From the NCBI GenBank assembly GCA_018646865.1, contig JABGTW010000026.1:1-49312 (forward strand): DNA of 49,312 nucleotides, read 5' to 3'. A model generated the notes under the pieces. The model worked only from the letters and a program-made list of their open reading frames with translations. It made no database searches and was not told where the DNA came from. Every line of letters begins with the position of its first letter. The first letter of the stretch is position 1. The stretch is from Cryomorphaceae bacterium. GTDB taxonomy: Bacteria; Bacteroidota; Bacteroidia; Flavobacteriales; Flavobacteriaceae. This document shows, piece after piece, positions 15,550-24,300 of this stretch. The position numbers and the translations under genes were made by a program.

Positions 15550-17328
15550 TTATTCTTCATCTTTTTTCTTAGATTTCTTTTCCTTGACTTTTTCTTCAAC
15601 CACTTCCTCCGTAGATGAGTCATTATGAGTTTGCATATGAGATACAACTACTCTTTTAAATTCCTTACTAAACTCAATAACTTTAAATTCGGCAGATTCT
15701 CCTTGTGTTAGTTTTGAGCCATCTTCTTTATCTAAATGTCTAGTTGGACAAAAAGCAGAAATATCATCATTAAAGCTTATAATAGCCCCTTTATCGATTA
15801 TTTGTGAAATTTCAGATTTATGGACAGTGTCTAAAGCAAAGTCCTTTTCATATACATCCCATGGGTTCGGTTTAGTTTGTTTATGTCCTAAACTAAGTTT
15901 TCTGCCTTCAACATCTAAATCAAGAATAACTACTTCAATTTTGTCTTCAATAGATAAAAATTCTGAAGGATGCTTTATTTTTTTTGTCCATGATAAATCT
16001 GAGATATAGATTAATCCATCAATACCTTCTTCAAGTTCAATAAATACTCCAAAATTTGTAAAATTTCTAACTGATCCAGTATGTTTAGACCCAATTGGGA
16101 ATTTTTTTGTTATATCAGTCCACGGATCTTCAGATAATTGTTTCATACCCAGAGACATTTTTCTTGATTCTCGATCAAGATTTAAAACAATCGCTTCAAT
16201 TTTATCACCAACATTAACAAAGTCTTGAGCACTTCTTAAATGAGTAGACCATGACATTTCAGAGACATGAACTAAACCTTCAATACCTTCATCAATTTCA
16301 ATAAAAGCACCATAATCTGCTATTACAACAACTTTACCTGTTACTTTTGACCCTTCTTTAACATCATCTCCTAGTTTATCCCATGGATGTTGAGTTAGTT
16401 GCTTAAGTCCTAGCTGAATCTTTGATTTATCATCATCAAAGTCTAATATAACTACTTTAATAGTTTGATCCAGATCAAGTATTTCACTTGGATGGTTAAT
16501 TCTACTCCATGATAAGTCAGTAATGTGAACAAGACCATCAACACCTCCTAAGTCAACAAATACACCATAAGAAGTCATGTTTTTAACAGTACCCTCTAAT
16601 ACCTGACCTTTTTCAAGTTGACTAATAATACCTTTTTTCTGTTCTTCAATATCAGCTTCTATAAGGGCCTTGTGAGATACTACTACGTTCTTAAACTCAT
16701 GATTGATTTTAACAACTTTAAAATCCATGTTTTTATTTGTGTATTGATCATAATCCCTAATAGGTTTAACATCAATCTGAGAACCTGGTAAAAATGCTTC
16801 AATTCCAAAAACATCAACAATCATTCCCCCTTTAGTTCTACACTTCACAAACCCTTGGACTATATCTCCTTTATCATGTGCTTCATTTACTCTTTCCCAA
16901 GCTTTAATAACTCTTGCCTTTCTATGAGATAAAACTAATTGACCAGCCTTATCCTCTCTGATATCAACTATTACTTCAACTTTATCACCAACCTTAAGGT
17001 CAGGATTATATCTAAACTCATTTTTAGAGATAACTCCCTCTGATTTAGCATTAATATCAATTATGATGTCTTTGTCAGTTAAATGAATAACTTCTCCTTC
17101 TATTATATTATCATCTGATGTATCAACAAAGTTTTTCTCGACAAGTTTCTCAAATTCCGTAATTTGCTTATCATCAAGTTCATCAATTCCCTCTTGGTAT
17201 TGATGCCAATTAAAATTTGTTAAAAAATCATCTTGAGGTTCAGCTTTTTTCTTAGCTTTTTTTGGAGTAGTCTTTACAGGCTTATCCGTCTCCTCAATAT
17301 TAGTATTTGCAGTATTTTCTTCACTCAT
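15550..17328 (-). CDS. rpsA: 30S ribosomal protein S1
   Basis: An RNA-binding ribosomal protein with six S1 domains, visible as repeats starting near residues 57 (EGEVIHLTDKDIIIDI), 142, 228 (EGTVKNMTSYGVFVDLGG), 313 (TGKVVVIADYGAFIEI), 400 (TGSVRNFTNFGVFIEL) and 487. A basic N-terminal extension and a Lys/Glu-rich C-terminal tail frame them. The protein is 592 aa from ATG 17328; an in-frame TTG three codons earlier (17337) lies within the promoter box and is unlikely to be used. The gene follows cmk as in many bacteria but has its own promoter and terminator. S1 normally unwinds mRNA and binds leaders, so its nearly leaderless own mRNA is notable. Confidence 0.96.
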   Translation of the reverse strand: MSEENTANTNIEETDKPVKTTPKKAKKKAEPQDDFLTNFNWHQYQEGIDELDDKQITEFEKLVEKNFVDTSDDNIIEGEVIHLTDKDIIIDINAKSEGVISKNEFRYNPDLKVGDKVEVIVDIREDKAGQLVLSHRKARVIKAWERVNEAHDKGDIVQGFVKCRTKGGMIVDVFGIEAFLPGSQIDVKPIRDYDQYTNKNMDFKVVKINHEFKNVVVSHKALIEADIEEQKKGIISQLEKGQVLEGTVKNMTSYGVFVDLGGVDGLVHITDLSWSRINHPSEILDLDQTIKVVILDFDDDKSKIQLGLKQLTQHPWDKLGDDVKEGSKVTGKVVVIADYGAFIEIDEGIEGLVHVSEMSWSTHLRSAQDFVNVGDKIEAIVLNLDRESRKMSLGMKQLSEDPWTDITKKFPIGSKHTGSVRNFTNFGVFIELEEGIDGLIYISDLSWTKKIKHPSEFLSIEDKIEVVILDLDVEGRKLSLGHKQTKPNPWDVYEKDFALDTVHKSEISQIIDKGAIISFNDDISAFCPTRHLDKEDGSKLTQGESAEFKVIEFSKEFKRVVVSHMQTHNDSSTEEVVEEKVKEKKSKKKDEE

Positions 17329-17334
17329 AGTGCG

Positions 17335-17364
17335 CAAAAATATAATTAATTAAGTTATTGGCAA
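17335..17364 (-). promoter_or_regulatory. rpsA promoter (TTG-N19-TATTTTTG)
   Basis: On the minus strand a TTG (17362-17364) is followed after exactly 19 bases by TATTTTTG (17335-17342), matching both parts of the Bacteroidota vegetative promoter. The box ends six bases before the ATG. With the rnpB spacing the transcript would start near 17330, leaving a leader of about two bases. The same TTG-N19-TATTTTTG arrangement occurs before rplS. Confidence 0.65.
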
Positions 17365-17384
17365 AGTTAAGATGAGTTTTTTAT

Positions 17385-18041
17385 CTACTTCGAATTAATT
17401 TTGTGAAGTATTTTTTCAAAAACCTGATCTATAGTAAGGAGAGTAACATCAATTTCATAAGCATCATCAGCTTTTTTAAGAGGAGCAATTTTTCTTGTTG
17501 AATCAGTATTATCTCTAGATTTAATCTCTTCCTCTATTGATTCTAATTTTACTGATTTATCGTTAATTTGTTTATGGCGTCTTTCTGCCCTTATTTTTGG
17601 ATCTGCACTGAGGAAAAATTTAAAAGTAGCATCTGGAAAAACAACTGTCCCTATATCTCTTCCATCAATAACAAGAGAATTAGATTTGACAGATTTTCTT
17701 AATTGTTTATATACAAAGTTTCTAATCTCAGGTATTTTTGCATAATTACTGACATTTACAGAAACTTTAAAACCTCTAATTTTTTCACTTACATCAATAT
17801 CATTAAGATAAATAGTTAATTTTTTATCTTTATATATCTGCTCAAGAGCAATATTATCAAGAATACTGTGGTTAATGTTTTCATTTGAGTTAATATTATT
17901 TTGAATAAGGTAAAGTGTTATTGCCCTGTAATAAGCTCCTGAATCTCGATAATTATAATCAAACTTTTCAGCAATTTTTTTAGCTTGAGTACTCTTCCCT
18001 GTAGAGGCTTCTCCGTCAATAGCTATAATTACTGGGTTCAA
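17385..18041 (-). CDS. cmk: Cytidylate kinase
   Basis: Phosphorylates CMP and dCMP to the diphosphates. The 218-aa protein has the Walker A loop AIDGEASTGKSTQAKKIA near residue 7, the CMP-binding segment YRDSGAYYRAITLY near 31, the IDGRDIGTVVFPDA motif near 120 and the LID region RRHKQINDKSVKLE with the following IKSRDNTDSTR. It begins one base after the lon stop and lies upstream of rpsA, the common bacterial cmk-rpsA order. Confidence 0.95.
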   Translation of the reverse strand: MNPVIIAIDGEASTGKSTQAKKIAEKFDYNYRDSGAYYRAITLYLIQNNINSNENINHSILDNIALEQIYKDKKLTIYLNDIDVSEKIRGFKVSVNVSNYAKIPEIRNFVYKQLRKSVKSNSLVIDGRDIGTVVFPDATFKFFLSADPKIRAERRHKQINDKSVKLESIEEEIKSRDNTDSTRKIAPLKKADDAYEIDVTLLTIDQVFEKILHKINSK

Positions 18042-18042
18042 A

Positions 18043-20493
18043 TTAAATCACTTTAGGGTTTAAAACTTTTCTGTTTGTTAAAGCATTATTAATCACATCA
18101 GTCATTGACTCAACATAAATAAACTTTAATCCTTTTAGATATTTCTGATTTATTTCTTCTATATCTTTTTTATTGTATGAACTTAGAATAATTTCTTTAA
18201 TATTAGCTCTTTTAGCAGCTAGAATCTTCTCCTTAATACCTCCTACAGGTAAAACCTTACCTCTTAAAGTAATCTCACCAGTCATTGCAACATTCTTTTT
18301 TACTCTTTTTTGAGTAAATAATGAAACTAGTGAGGTTAATATAGTTATACCTGCACTGGGCCCATCTTTTGGTGTAGCACCTTCAGGAACATGAATATGT
18401 ATGTTATATTTTGTATAATCTAATTCATTATTTATTCCAAGTAACTTATGATTTGATTTAATATATTCTAGAGCAATAATAGCGGACTCTTTCATTATTT
18501 TTCCGAGATTTCCTGTTATTGAAAGATTCCCTTTTCCATCAGAAATAGATGACTCAATGAATAAAATTTCACCACCGACAGATGTCCATGCTAATCCAGT
18601 AACAACTCCCGCAACTGAATTGTTTTCATATTTATCTCTAAAAAACTTTTTAGGACCAAGAACATTCTTTAAATAGTCAATATCTTTAGAATCATTAAGT
18701 TTAGATTGAGAGACAATATTCTTAGCTCTATTCCTAATTAATTTTGCTATTTGTTTTTCTAAATTTCTAACACCTGATTCCCTTGTATAGCCACTTATAA
18801 TATCCTTTAATGTTTGATTATTAATTTTGAAATCATTACTCTTCATTCCATGTTCTGATAATTGCTTCTTAATTAAAAATTTTGAAGCAATTGAAGTTTT
18901 TTCTTCAGATGTGTAACCTGATACATTTATTAATTCCATTCTATCTAATAAAGCTGGATGCATAGATGATAAGTTGTTAGCGGTAGCTATGAACATAACC
19001 TTTGAAAGATCATAACCAATTTCCAAAAAATTATCATGAAAAGAGTTATTCTGTTCAGGATCAAGCAACTCTAATAATGCTGAACTAGGGTCTCCTTGTG
19101 ATCCACTTGAAATTTTATCTATCTCATCTAATACAAATACTGGATTTGAAGTGCCTGATTTTCTAATACTTTGAATAATTCTACCTGGCATTGCACCTAT
19201 GTATGTTTTTCTATGGCCTCTAATCTCTGCTTCATCTCTTAATCCTCCGAGAGATACCCTAACATATTCTCTATTAATTGATTTTGCAATAGATTTACCA
19301 AGTGAAGTTTTTCCAACTCCAGGAGGGCCATATAAACATAAAATTGGAGATTTCATGTCACTCCTTAGCTTAAGAACAGCTAGATACTCGATAATTCTTT
19401 TTTTGACATCCTCTAGTCCAAAATGGTCTCTATCTAAAATCTTTTGCGCTTTATTTAAATCGAAATTATCTTCAGAAAACTTCTCCCATGGTAAGTCTAC
19501 TAATAAGTCAAGATAATTTCTTTGAACAGAATATTCAGCAACTTGAGAATTCATTCTCTTAAGCTTTGATAATTCTTTCTCAAAATGGATTCTAGTTTCA
19601 TTATTCCAATCCTTGTTTTTTGATTTATTGATCAAGTCCTGGATGTCTTCTTCATATGAGTTATCACCCAACTCTTCCTGGATAGTCTTCATCTGTTGTT
19701 GAAGATAATATTCGCGTTGTTGTTGGTCTAAATCATTTCTTACTTTAGATTGAATATCATTTTTTAATGCAAGTTTTTCATATTCAACATTTAATAATTT
19801 TAAACATTTGAGCGCTCTTTTGTCAATACTAATACTTGAAAGTAATTCCTGCTTTTCTTTGACAGTAATATTCATGTTAGAGCAAACAAAATTTATTAAA
19901 AAAGCAGAGCTATGAATGTTTTTTATTGCAAAAGAAGCTTCAGATGGTATATTAGGATTCTCTTTAATTATTTTTAATGAAATATCCTTTATTGCATCAA
20001 TTGTTGCAGAAAAATTACTATCAGACTCTTTTTGACTCTTGTCAGATACTGAATCTATAGTAGCTTGGATGTATGGATCTGTTTTAACAACTGATTTTAT
20101 TTTAAATCTTTTCTTACCTTGAATTATAACTGTAGTATTTCCATCAGGCATTTTTAATACTCTTAATATTTTTGCCACAGTTCCTACACCATAGATGTTT
20201 TCTACACTAGGATTTTCAATTTTAGTGTTTTTTTGTGCTACAACACCAATTAATTTATTTGATTTGTTTGCATCATTAATTAGTTTTATAGACTTATCTC
20301 TACCAGCATTTATAGGAATAACAACACCTGGAAACAAAACAGTATTTATTAATGGTAGAATTGGTAAAACATCTGGAAGACTTTCTTTCTCTAGAGCTGC
20401 TTCATCCTCAGATGTCATTAATGGAATGAATTCTGATTCTTCTCCAAGATCATCAAATGACATTTTGTCTATATTATTAAAAATGATACTCAT
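18043..20493 (-). CDS. lon: ATP-dependent protease Lon
   Basis: A cytoplasmic AAA+ serine protease that degrades damaged and regulatory proteins. The 816-aa chain has the LAN substrate domain (about 40-240, LPILPLINTVLFPGVVIPI), a coiled-coil, the AAA+ module with Walker A GPPGVGKTSLGKS and Walker B PVFVLDEIDKI, and the C-terminal protease domain. The catalytic serine is in PKDGPSAGITILTS and the lysine in GGIKEKILAAKR. The acidic extension before the LAN domain is like that of other flavobacterial Lon proteins, so ATG 20493 is kept although a second ATG follows at codon 11. Likely co-transcribed with cmk. I see no TAnnTTTG box before it, so its promoter may be of another type. Confidence 0.96.
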   Translation of the reverse strand: MSIIFNNIDKMSFDDLGEESEFIPLMTSEDEAALEKESLPDVLPILPLINTVLFPGVVIPINAGRDKSIKLINDANKSNKLIGVVAQKNTKIENPSVENIYGVGTVAKILRVLKMPDGNTTVIIQGKKRFKIKSVVKTDPYIQATIDSVSDKSQKESDSNFSATIDAIKDISLKIIKENPNIPSEASFAIKNIHSSAFLINFVCSNMNITVKEKQELLSSISIDKRALKCLKLLNVEYEKLALKNDIQSKVRNDLDQQQREYYLQQQMKTIQEELGDNSYEEDIQDLINKSKNKDWNNETRIHFEKELSKLKRMNSQVAEYSVQRNYLDLLVDLPWEKFSEDNFDLNKAQKILDRDHFGLEDVKKRIIEYLAVLKLRSDMKSPILCLYGPPGVGKTSLGKSIAKSINREYVRVSLGGLRDEAEIRGHRKTYIGAMPGRIIQSIRKSGTSNPVFVLDEIDKISSGSQGDPSSALLELLDPEQNNSFHDNFLEIGYDLSKVMFIATANNLSSMHPALLDRMELINVSGYTSEEKTSIASKFLIKKQLSEHGMKSNDFKINNQTLKDIISGYTRESGVRNLEKQIAKLIRNRAKNIVSQSKLNDSKDIDYLKNVLGPKKFFRDKYENNSVAGVVTGLAWTSVGGEILFIESSISDGKGNLSITGNLGKIMKESAIIALEYIKSNHKLLGINNELDYTKYNIHIHVPEGATPKDGPSAGITILTSLVSLFTQKRVKKNVAMTGEITLRGKVLPVGGIKEKILAAKRANIKEIILSSYNKKDIEEINQKYLKGLKFIYVESMTDVINNALTNRKVLNPKVI

Positions 20494-20520
20494 AAAATAT
20501 TTTTACAGTCATTTTGTCAT

Positions 20521-20548
20521 AAACTAAAATCAATTAAATACTAATTGA
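20521..20548 (-). terminator. Possible weak terminator after the MFS gene
   Basis: On the minus strand TCAATTA (20542-20548) can pair with TAATTGA (20530-20536) around a five-base loop, followed by TTTTAGTTT. It lies about 37 bases after the MFS stop and before lon. The stem is rich in A and T, so it would be a weak terminator or possibly an operator for lon. Confidence 0.4.
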
Positions 20549-20584
20549 GTGATTATAACTATTACATATATATAAGGGCAAAAG

Positions 20585-21907
20585 CTATGCCAACTTATTT
20601 TTGTCTATACGAGGAACTCTTATAAGAAGTATTGCTCCTAAAAAGAAGAAAAACATAAATATTATTACTGAAAATCTAACACTGCCTGTAATTTGTGCAG
20701 CAGTTGCATAAAAAAGCATACCAAATACTATTCCTATTTTTTCTGTGACATCATAGAAACTAAAAAATGATGTTGTATCATTAGTCTTGGGTATAAATAA
20801 AGAAAATGTAGCTCTTGTAATAGGTTGAGTTCCGCCCATTAAAAGGCCTACAAGTCCAGCAATCATATAAAATTGCATTGGAGATTTAATAAAATATGCA
20901 TAAATACAAACAACTCCCCATAGAAAAATAGCGAAGGTTAAGACTATGATATTTCCATATTTTTGAGCTAATCTTGAAAAAATGTATGCGCCACCTATGG
21001 CTACAATTTGGATAAGTAAAATGCTAATAATCAACCCTGATGTTTGTTCACTTGAACTACTCCATTCAATTTCACTTACTCCAAAATATGAAGCTATATA
21101 TAAAATAGTTTGAAGAGAAAATGAAAATATAAAAAATGCTAATAAAAATCTAGTAAATCTTTTACTAGATCTAATTATTTTATAGACTGATTTAAGCTCT
21201 CTAAATCCATTCCAAATAATATTTTTTGGAATTTTAACACCTTTGTTACCTTTTGGTAAATGATAAAATGAATATTGGCTAAAAGCTAACCACCATAAAC
21301 CTACAATTGCAAAAGATGTTTTCATAGCATATATCTCAGAAGAAAAGCCAAATGACTCATAATAGTTAATCATAATTAAATTCACTAATAGGAGAATTAC
21401 ACTTCCAATATACCCCATAACATAACCTCTAGCACTAACTTTATTAGTCTGTTTAGGATATGTTATATCTGTTAAATATGAGTTATAATAAACTAGGCTT
21501 CCCCAGAAACCAATTAACCCAAGCACATAAAACACTAGACTAATTTCAATTGTCTCCAACTCAAACCAATACAAGGATATACATGAAAAAGATCCTAGAT
21601 AAACAAAGAATTTCATAAATATTTTTTTATTACCAATATAATCAGCAATACCACTTAGAAGAGGAGAAAGAAAAGCTATTAATAAAAAAGAAAGACCTGA
21701 AACTGAACTAATTAAAGTGTCTTTATTTATTTCCAAATTAAATAAAATTATACTATTAGTATCTGCAAAAATATATTGAGAATAATAAATTGGGAAAACA
21801 GCAGAGGAAATGACTAAAGAATACACAGAGTTGGCCCAGTCATAAAGAGCCCAAGCACCTATTAGTTTTTTACTGCCTCTAGGATGATCAGTTTTTTTAT
21901 TAAACAT
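20585..21907 (-). CDS. MFS transporter, UMF1/Atg22-like
   Basis: A 440-aa inner-membrane protein with about twelve hydrophobic segments. The opening GAWALYDWANSVYSLVISS is the signature of the UMF1 (vacuole effluxer Atg22-like) branch of the major facilitator superfamily, and the first half has the usual cytoplasmic motif in SPLLSGIADYIGNKKIFMKF near residue 84. These transporters are common in Bacteroidota; some eukaryotic relatives export amino acids, but the bacterial substrate is not known. The gene stands alone, divergent from msrB and with a possible hairpin after its stop. Confidence 0.88.
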   Translation of the reverse strand: MFNKKTDHPRGSKKLIGAWALYDWANSVYSLVISSAVFPIYYSQYIFADTNSIILFNLEINKDTLISSVSGLSFLLIAFLSPLLSGIADYIGNKKIFMKFFVYLGSFSCISLYWFELETIEISLVFYVLGLIGFWGSLVYYNSYLTDITYPKQTNKVSARGYVMGYIGSVILLLVNLIMINYYESFGFSSEIYAMKTSFAIVGLWWLAFSQYSFYHLPKGNKGVKIPKNIIWNGFRELKSVYKIIRSSKRFTRFLLAFFIFSFSLQTILYIASYFGVSEIEWSSSSEQTSGLIISILLIQIVAIGGAYIFSRLAQKYGNIIVLTFAIFLWGVVCIYAYFIKSPMQFYMIAGLVGLLMGGTQPITRATFSLFIPKTNDTTSFFSFYDVTEKIGIVFGMLFYATAAQITGSVRFSVIIFMFFFFLGAILLIRVPRIDKNKLA

Positions 21908-21952
21908 AAATTTAAATGATTGCCAAAATAAGCAAATAAATCAAAAGATATT

Positions 21953-21960
21953 TATATTTG
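21953..21960 (+). promoter_or_regulatory. msrB promoter -7 box (TATATTTG)
   Basis: TATATTTG, identical to the rnpB and dnaX boxes, ends 12 bases before the msrB ATG. With rnpB spacing the leader would be about eight bases. The nearest upstream TTG is too far away to be a normal -33 element. Confidence 0.45.
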
Positions 21961-21972
21961 TCAAAAAAATAG

Positions 21973-22464
21973 ATGTACAACAAAATACACTTATTTGGAG
22001 TTTTATTTTTTAGCTTATCCCTACTAAATTGTCAAACTTCTACAAATAATAAAGAATCTAAAATAACTTTTAAAGTGAATAAAACTGATAACGAGTGGAA
22101 AGAAGAACTTTCTTCAGAAGAATTTGAAATTCTAAGAAATAAAGGAACTGAAAGACCCAACACAGGTATTTATAACATGCACTTTAAAGAAGGTGTTTAT
22201 GCGTGTAAAGGATGTGGTCAAGCTCTTTTTAATAGTGATAACAAGTTTATGACAGATTGTGGATGGCCAAGCTATGAAAGTGCAATTCCTGGTGCAATTA
22301 CATACAAAAAAGATACAAGTTTAGGGATGATACGAACAGAGATTTTATGTTCTAATTGTGGTGGGCATCAAGGTCATGTTTTCGATGATGGACCTACCTC
22401 CACTGGTAAAAGATATTGTGTCAATTCTGCTAGTATTAATTTCATAAATAATAAAAATGAATAA
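21973..22464 (+). CDS. msrB: Peptide-methionine (R)-S-oxide reductase, predicted lipoprotein
   Basis: Reduces methionine-R-sulfoxide in proteins. The 163-aa protein starts with a lipoprotein signal (hydrophobic residues 7-19, lipobox SLLNC with C20), so it is probably anchored in an envelope membrane and repairs exported proteins. The zinc-binding cysteines are C78/C81 (CKGCG) and C126/C129 (CSNCG), and the catalytic cysteine is C149 in RYCVNSASINF. Its end overlaps the start of lpd by eight bases. The reductant in the periplasm is not evident; no thioredoxin-like gene is adjacent. Confidence 0.94.
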   Translation: MYNKIHLFGVLFFSLSLLNCQTSTNNKESKITFKVNKTDNEWKEELSSEEFEILRNKGTERPNTGIYNMHFKEGVYACKGCGQALFNSDNKFMTDCGWPSYESAIPGAITYKKDTSLGMIRTEILCSNCGGHQGHVFDDGPTSTGKRYCVNSASINFINNKNE

Positions 22465-23848
22465 AAAATATGATTTAATTGTTCTAGGTAGTGGTCCTGG
22501 AGGTTACGTAAGTGCTATAAGAGCATCACAGTTAGGATTAAAAACTGCAATAGTTGAGAAAGAAAGTCTTGGTGGAGTTTGTCTTAATTGGGGCTGTATA
22601 CCCACTAAAGCATTATTAAAATCTGCTCAAGTATTTGAATATCTGAAAAAAGCTGATACTTATGGTCTAAAAATTAAAGATTTTGATAAAGATTTTGAAT
22701 CAGTTGTAAAAAGAAGTAGAGGTGTTGCAGATGGTATGAGTAAAGGGGTAAACTTCTTAATGAAGAAGAATAAAATTGATGTAATCAATGGATACGGTAG
22801 ATTGTTTCCAAATAAAATTATCTCTGTCGAAAACGAAGGAAAAACTGAAAACTTTGAGGCTAATAATATAATAATTGCCACTGGGGGAAGATCAAGAGTA
22901 ATTGATTCAATTCCACAAGATGGTAAAAAAATAATTGGTTATAGAGAAGCTATGACTCTTGCAAAACAACCTAAAAAAATGATAATAGTTGGATCTGGAG
23001 CAATAGGTATTGAGTTTGCATATTTCTACAACTCTATGGGAACTGAAGTCACAGTAGTTGAATATATGGATAGAGTTTTGCCTGTGGAAGATAAAGATAT
23101 TTCAAATCAATTAAACAGAACATTTAAAAAATCAGGAATTAAGATACTAACCAATTCAGAGGTAATTTCATCTGACACAAAAGGTAAAGGTGTTAAAGTT
23201 CAAATTAAGTCCAAAGGACAAATTTCAGAACATGAAGCAGATATAGTACTTTCTGCAGTTGGTGTAAAAAGTAATATTGAAAATATTGGACTGGAAGAAG
23301 TTGGAATTGCAGTTGATAAAGATAAAATAATTGTTGATGAGTTTTATAAAACTAATATACCAGGTTACTTTGCTATAGGTGATGTAACTTCAGGACAAGC
23401 ACTAGCTCATGTTGCATCAGCTGAAGGTATTTTATGTGTTGAAAAAATTGCTAATCACGATGTTGAACCTATTGATTACGAAAATATACCTGGATGTACA
23501 TATTGTTCTCCTGAGGTTGCTTCTGTTGGTTTAACTGAAGAAAAAGCTCTAGAAAAAGGGTATAGTATAAAAGTTGGTAAATTTCCATTTACTGCTTCTG
23601 GAAAAGCTAAAGCATCTGGCCATCCAGAAGGCTTTGTTAAAGTAATATTTGATGAAAAATATGGTGAATGGCTTGGCTGTCATATGATTGGAGCTGGTGT
23701 AACTGACATGATCGCTGAAGCTGTTTTAGGTAGAAAGCTTGAAACTACAGGTAAAGAAATTATAAAATCAGTGCATCCTCATCCTACAATGAGTGAAGCT
23801 TTGATGGAGGCTGTGGCAGATGCCTATGATGAGGTAATACATCTTTAA
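22457..23848 (+). CDS. lpdA: Dihydrolipoyl dehydrogenase (E3)
   Basis: The FAD-dependent E3 component that reoxidises dihydrolipoyl groups of the 2-oxoacid dehydrogenase complexes and of the glycine cleavage system. The 463-aa protein shows the FAD fold GSGPGGYVSAIRASQLG at residue 11, the redox disulfide GGVCLNWGCIPTKALL near 39, the NAD site IIVGSGAIGIEFA near 175, the second FAD motif AIGDVTSG near 305, and the C-terminal HPHPTMSEALMEA with the active-site His and Glu. It overlaps msrB by eight bases and shares a TTAA with the stop of aroQ. The T protein encoded earlier in the window may use it. Confidence 0.96.
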   Translation: MNKKYDLIVLGSGPGGYVSAIRASQLGLKTAIVEKESLGGVCLNWGCIPTKALLKSAQVFEYLKKADTYGLKIKDFDKDFESVVKRSRGVADGMSKGVNFLMKKNKIDVINGYGRLFPNKIISVENEGKTENFEANNIIIATGGRSRVIDSIPQDGKKIIGYREAMTLAKQPKKMIIVGSGAIGIEFAYFYNSMGTEVTVVEYMDRVLPVEDKDISNQLNRTFKKSGIKILTNSEVISSDTKGKGVKVQIKSKGQISEHEADIVLSAVGVKSNIENIGLEEVGIAVDKDKIIVDEFYKTNIPGYFAIGDVTSGQALAHVASAEGILCVEKIANHDVEPIDYENIPGCTYCSPEVASVGLTEEKALEKGYSIKVGKFPFTASGKAKASGHPEGFVKVIFDEKYGEWLGCHMIGAGVTDMIAEAVLGRKLETTGKEIIKSVHPHPTMSEALMEAVADAYDEVIHL

Positions 23849-24258
23849 TTAATTATACTCTCTAAAGCTAATCTATAGCTATCTAGACCGAAACCTATAA
23901 TGATTCCATCTACAACAGGTGACAAAAAAGAGTTGTGTCTGAATTCCTCTCTAGAATATGTGTTTGATATATGTACCTCAATAACTTTACAATCAATTGA
24001 TTTAACAGCATCTGCAATTCCAACAGAAGTATGAGTGTAAGCAGCCGCATTTAAAATGATTCCATCACAATCTTTAGACTTATGGATAAGATTAATAATT
24101 TCACCTTCAATATTTGACTGAAAATATTCAATTGCAATTTTTGGAAAAGAAGTTCTGAGTGAATCCAGGTATGAGTCAAAGTTTTGACTTCCATATATAT
24201 CAGTTTCTCTAGTTCCTAGAAGATTCAAATTAGGACCATTAATTATCGTTATTTTCAT
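23845..24258 (-). CDS. aroQ: 3-dehydroquinate dehydratase, type II
   Basis: Dehydrates 3-dehydroquinate to 3-dehydroshikimate in the shikimate pathway. The 137-aa protein has the type II opening IINGPNLNLLGTRE with the flexible-loop arginine and the catalytic tyrosine in the following IYG, the QSNIEGEIINLIH segment near residue 48, the NAAAYTHTS motif near 71, and the catalytic histidine in VIEVHISN near 98. It is a single-gene unit divergent from xerD with 42 bases between them. Confidence 0.95.
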   Translation of the reverse strand: MKITIINGPNLNLLGTRETDIYGSQNFDSYLDSLRTSFPKIAIEYFQSNIEGEIINLIHKSKDCDGIILNAAAYTHTSVGIADAVKSIDCKVIEVHISNTYSREEFRHNSFLSPVVDGIIIGFGLDSYRLALESIIN

Positions 24259-24300
24259 ATATTATAAAGGTAACGCATAAAGAGTAATTAAAAAATTAAA

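Noticed and set aside
17329-17337. S1 start at TTG 17337
   Set aside because: The codon lies within the promoter box, and ATG 17328 gives the usual MSEE-type start.
20195-20527. Plus-strand frame of 110 codons overlapping the start of lon
   Set aside because: It is antisense to the conserved Lon N-terminal domain and has no recognisable features.
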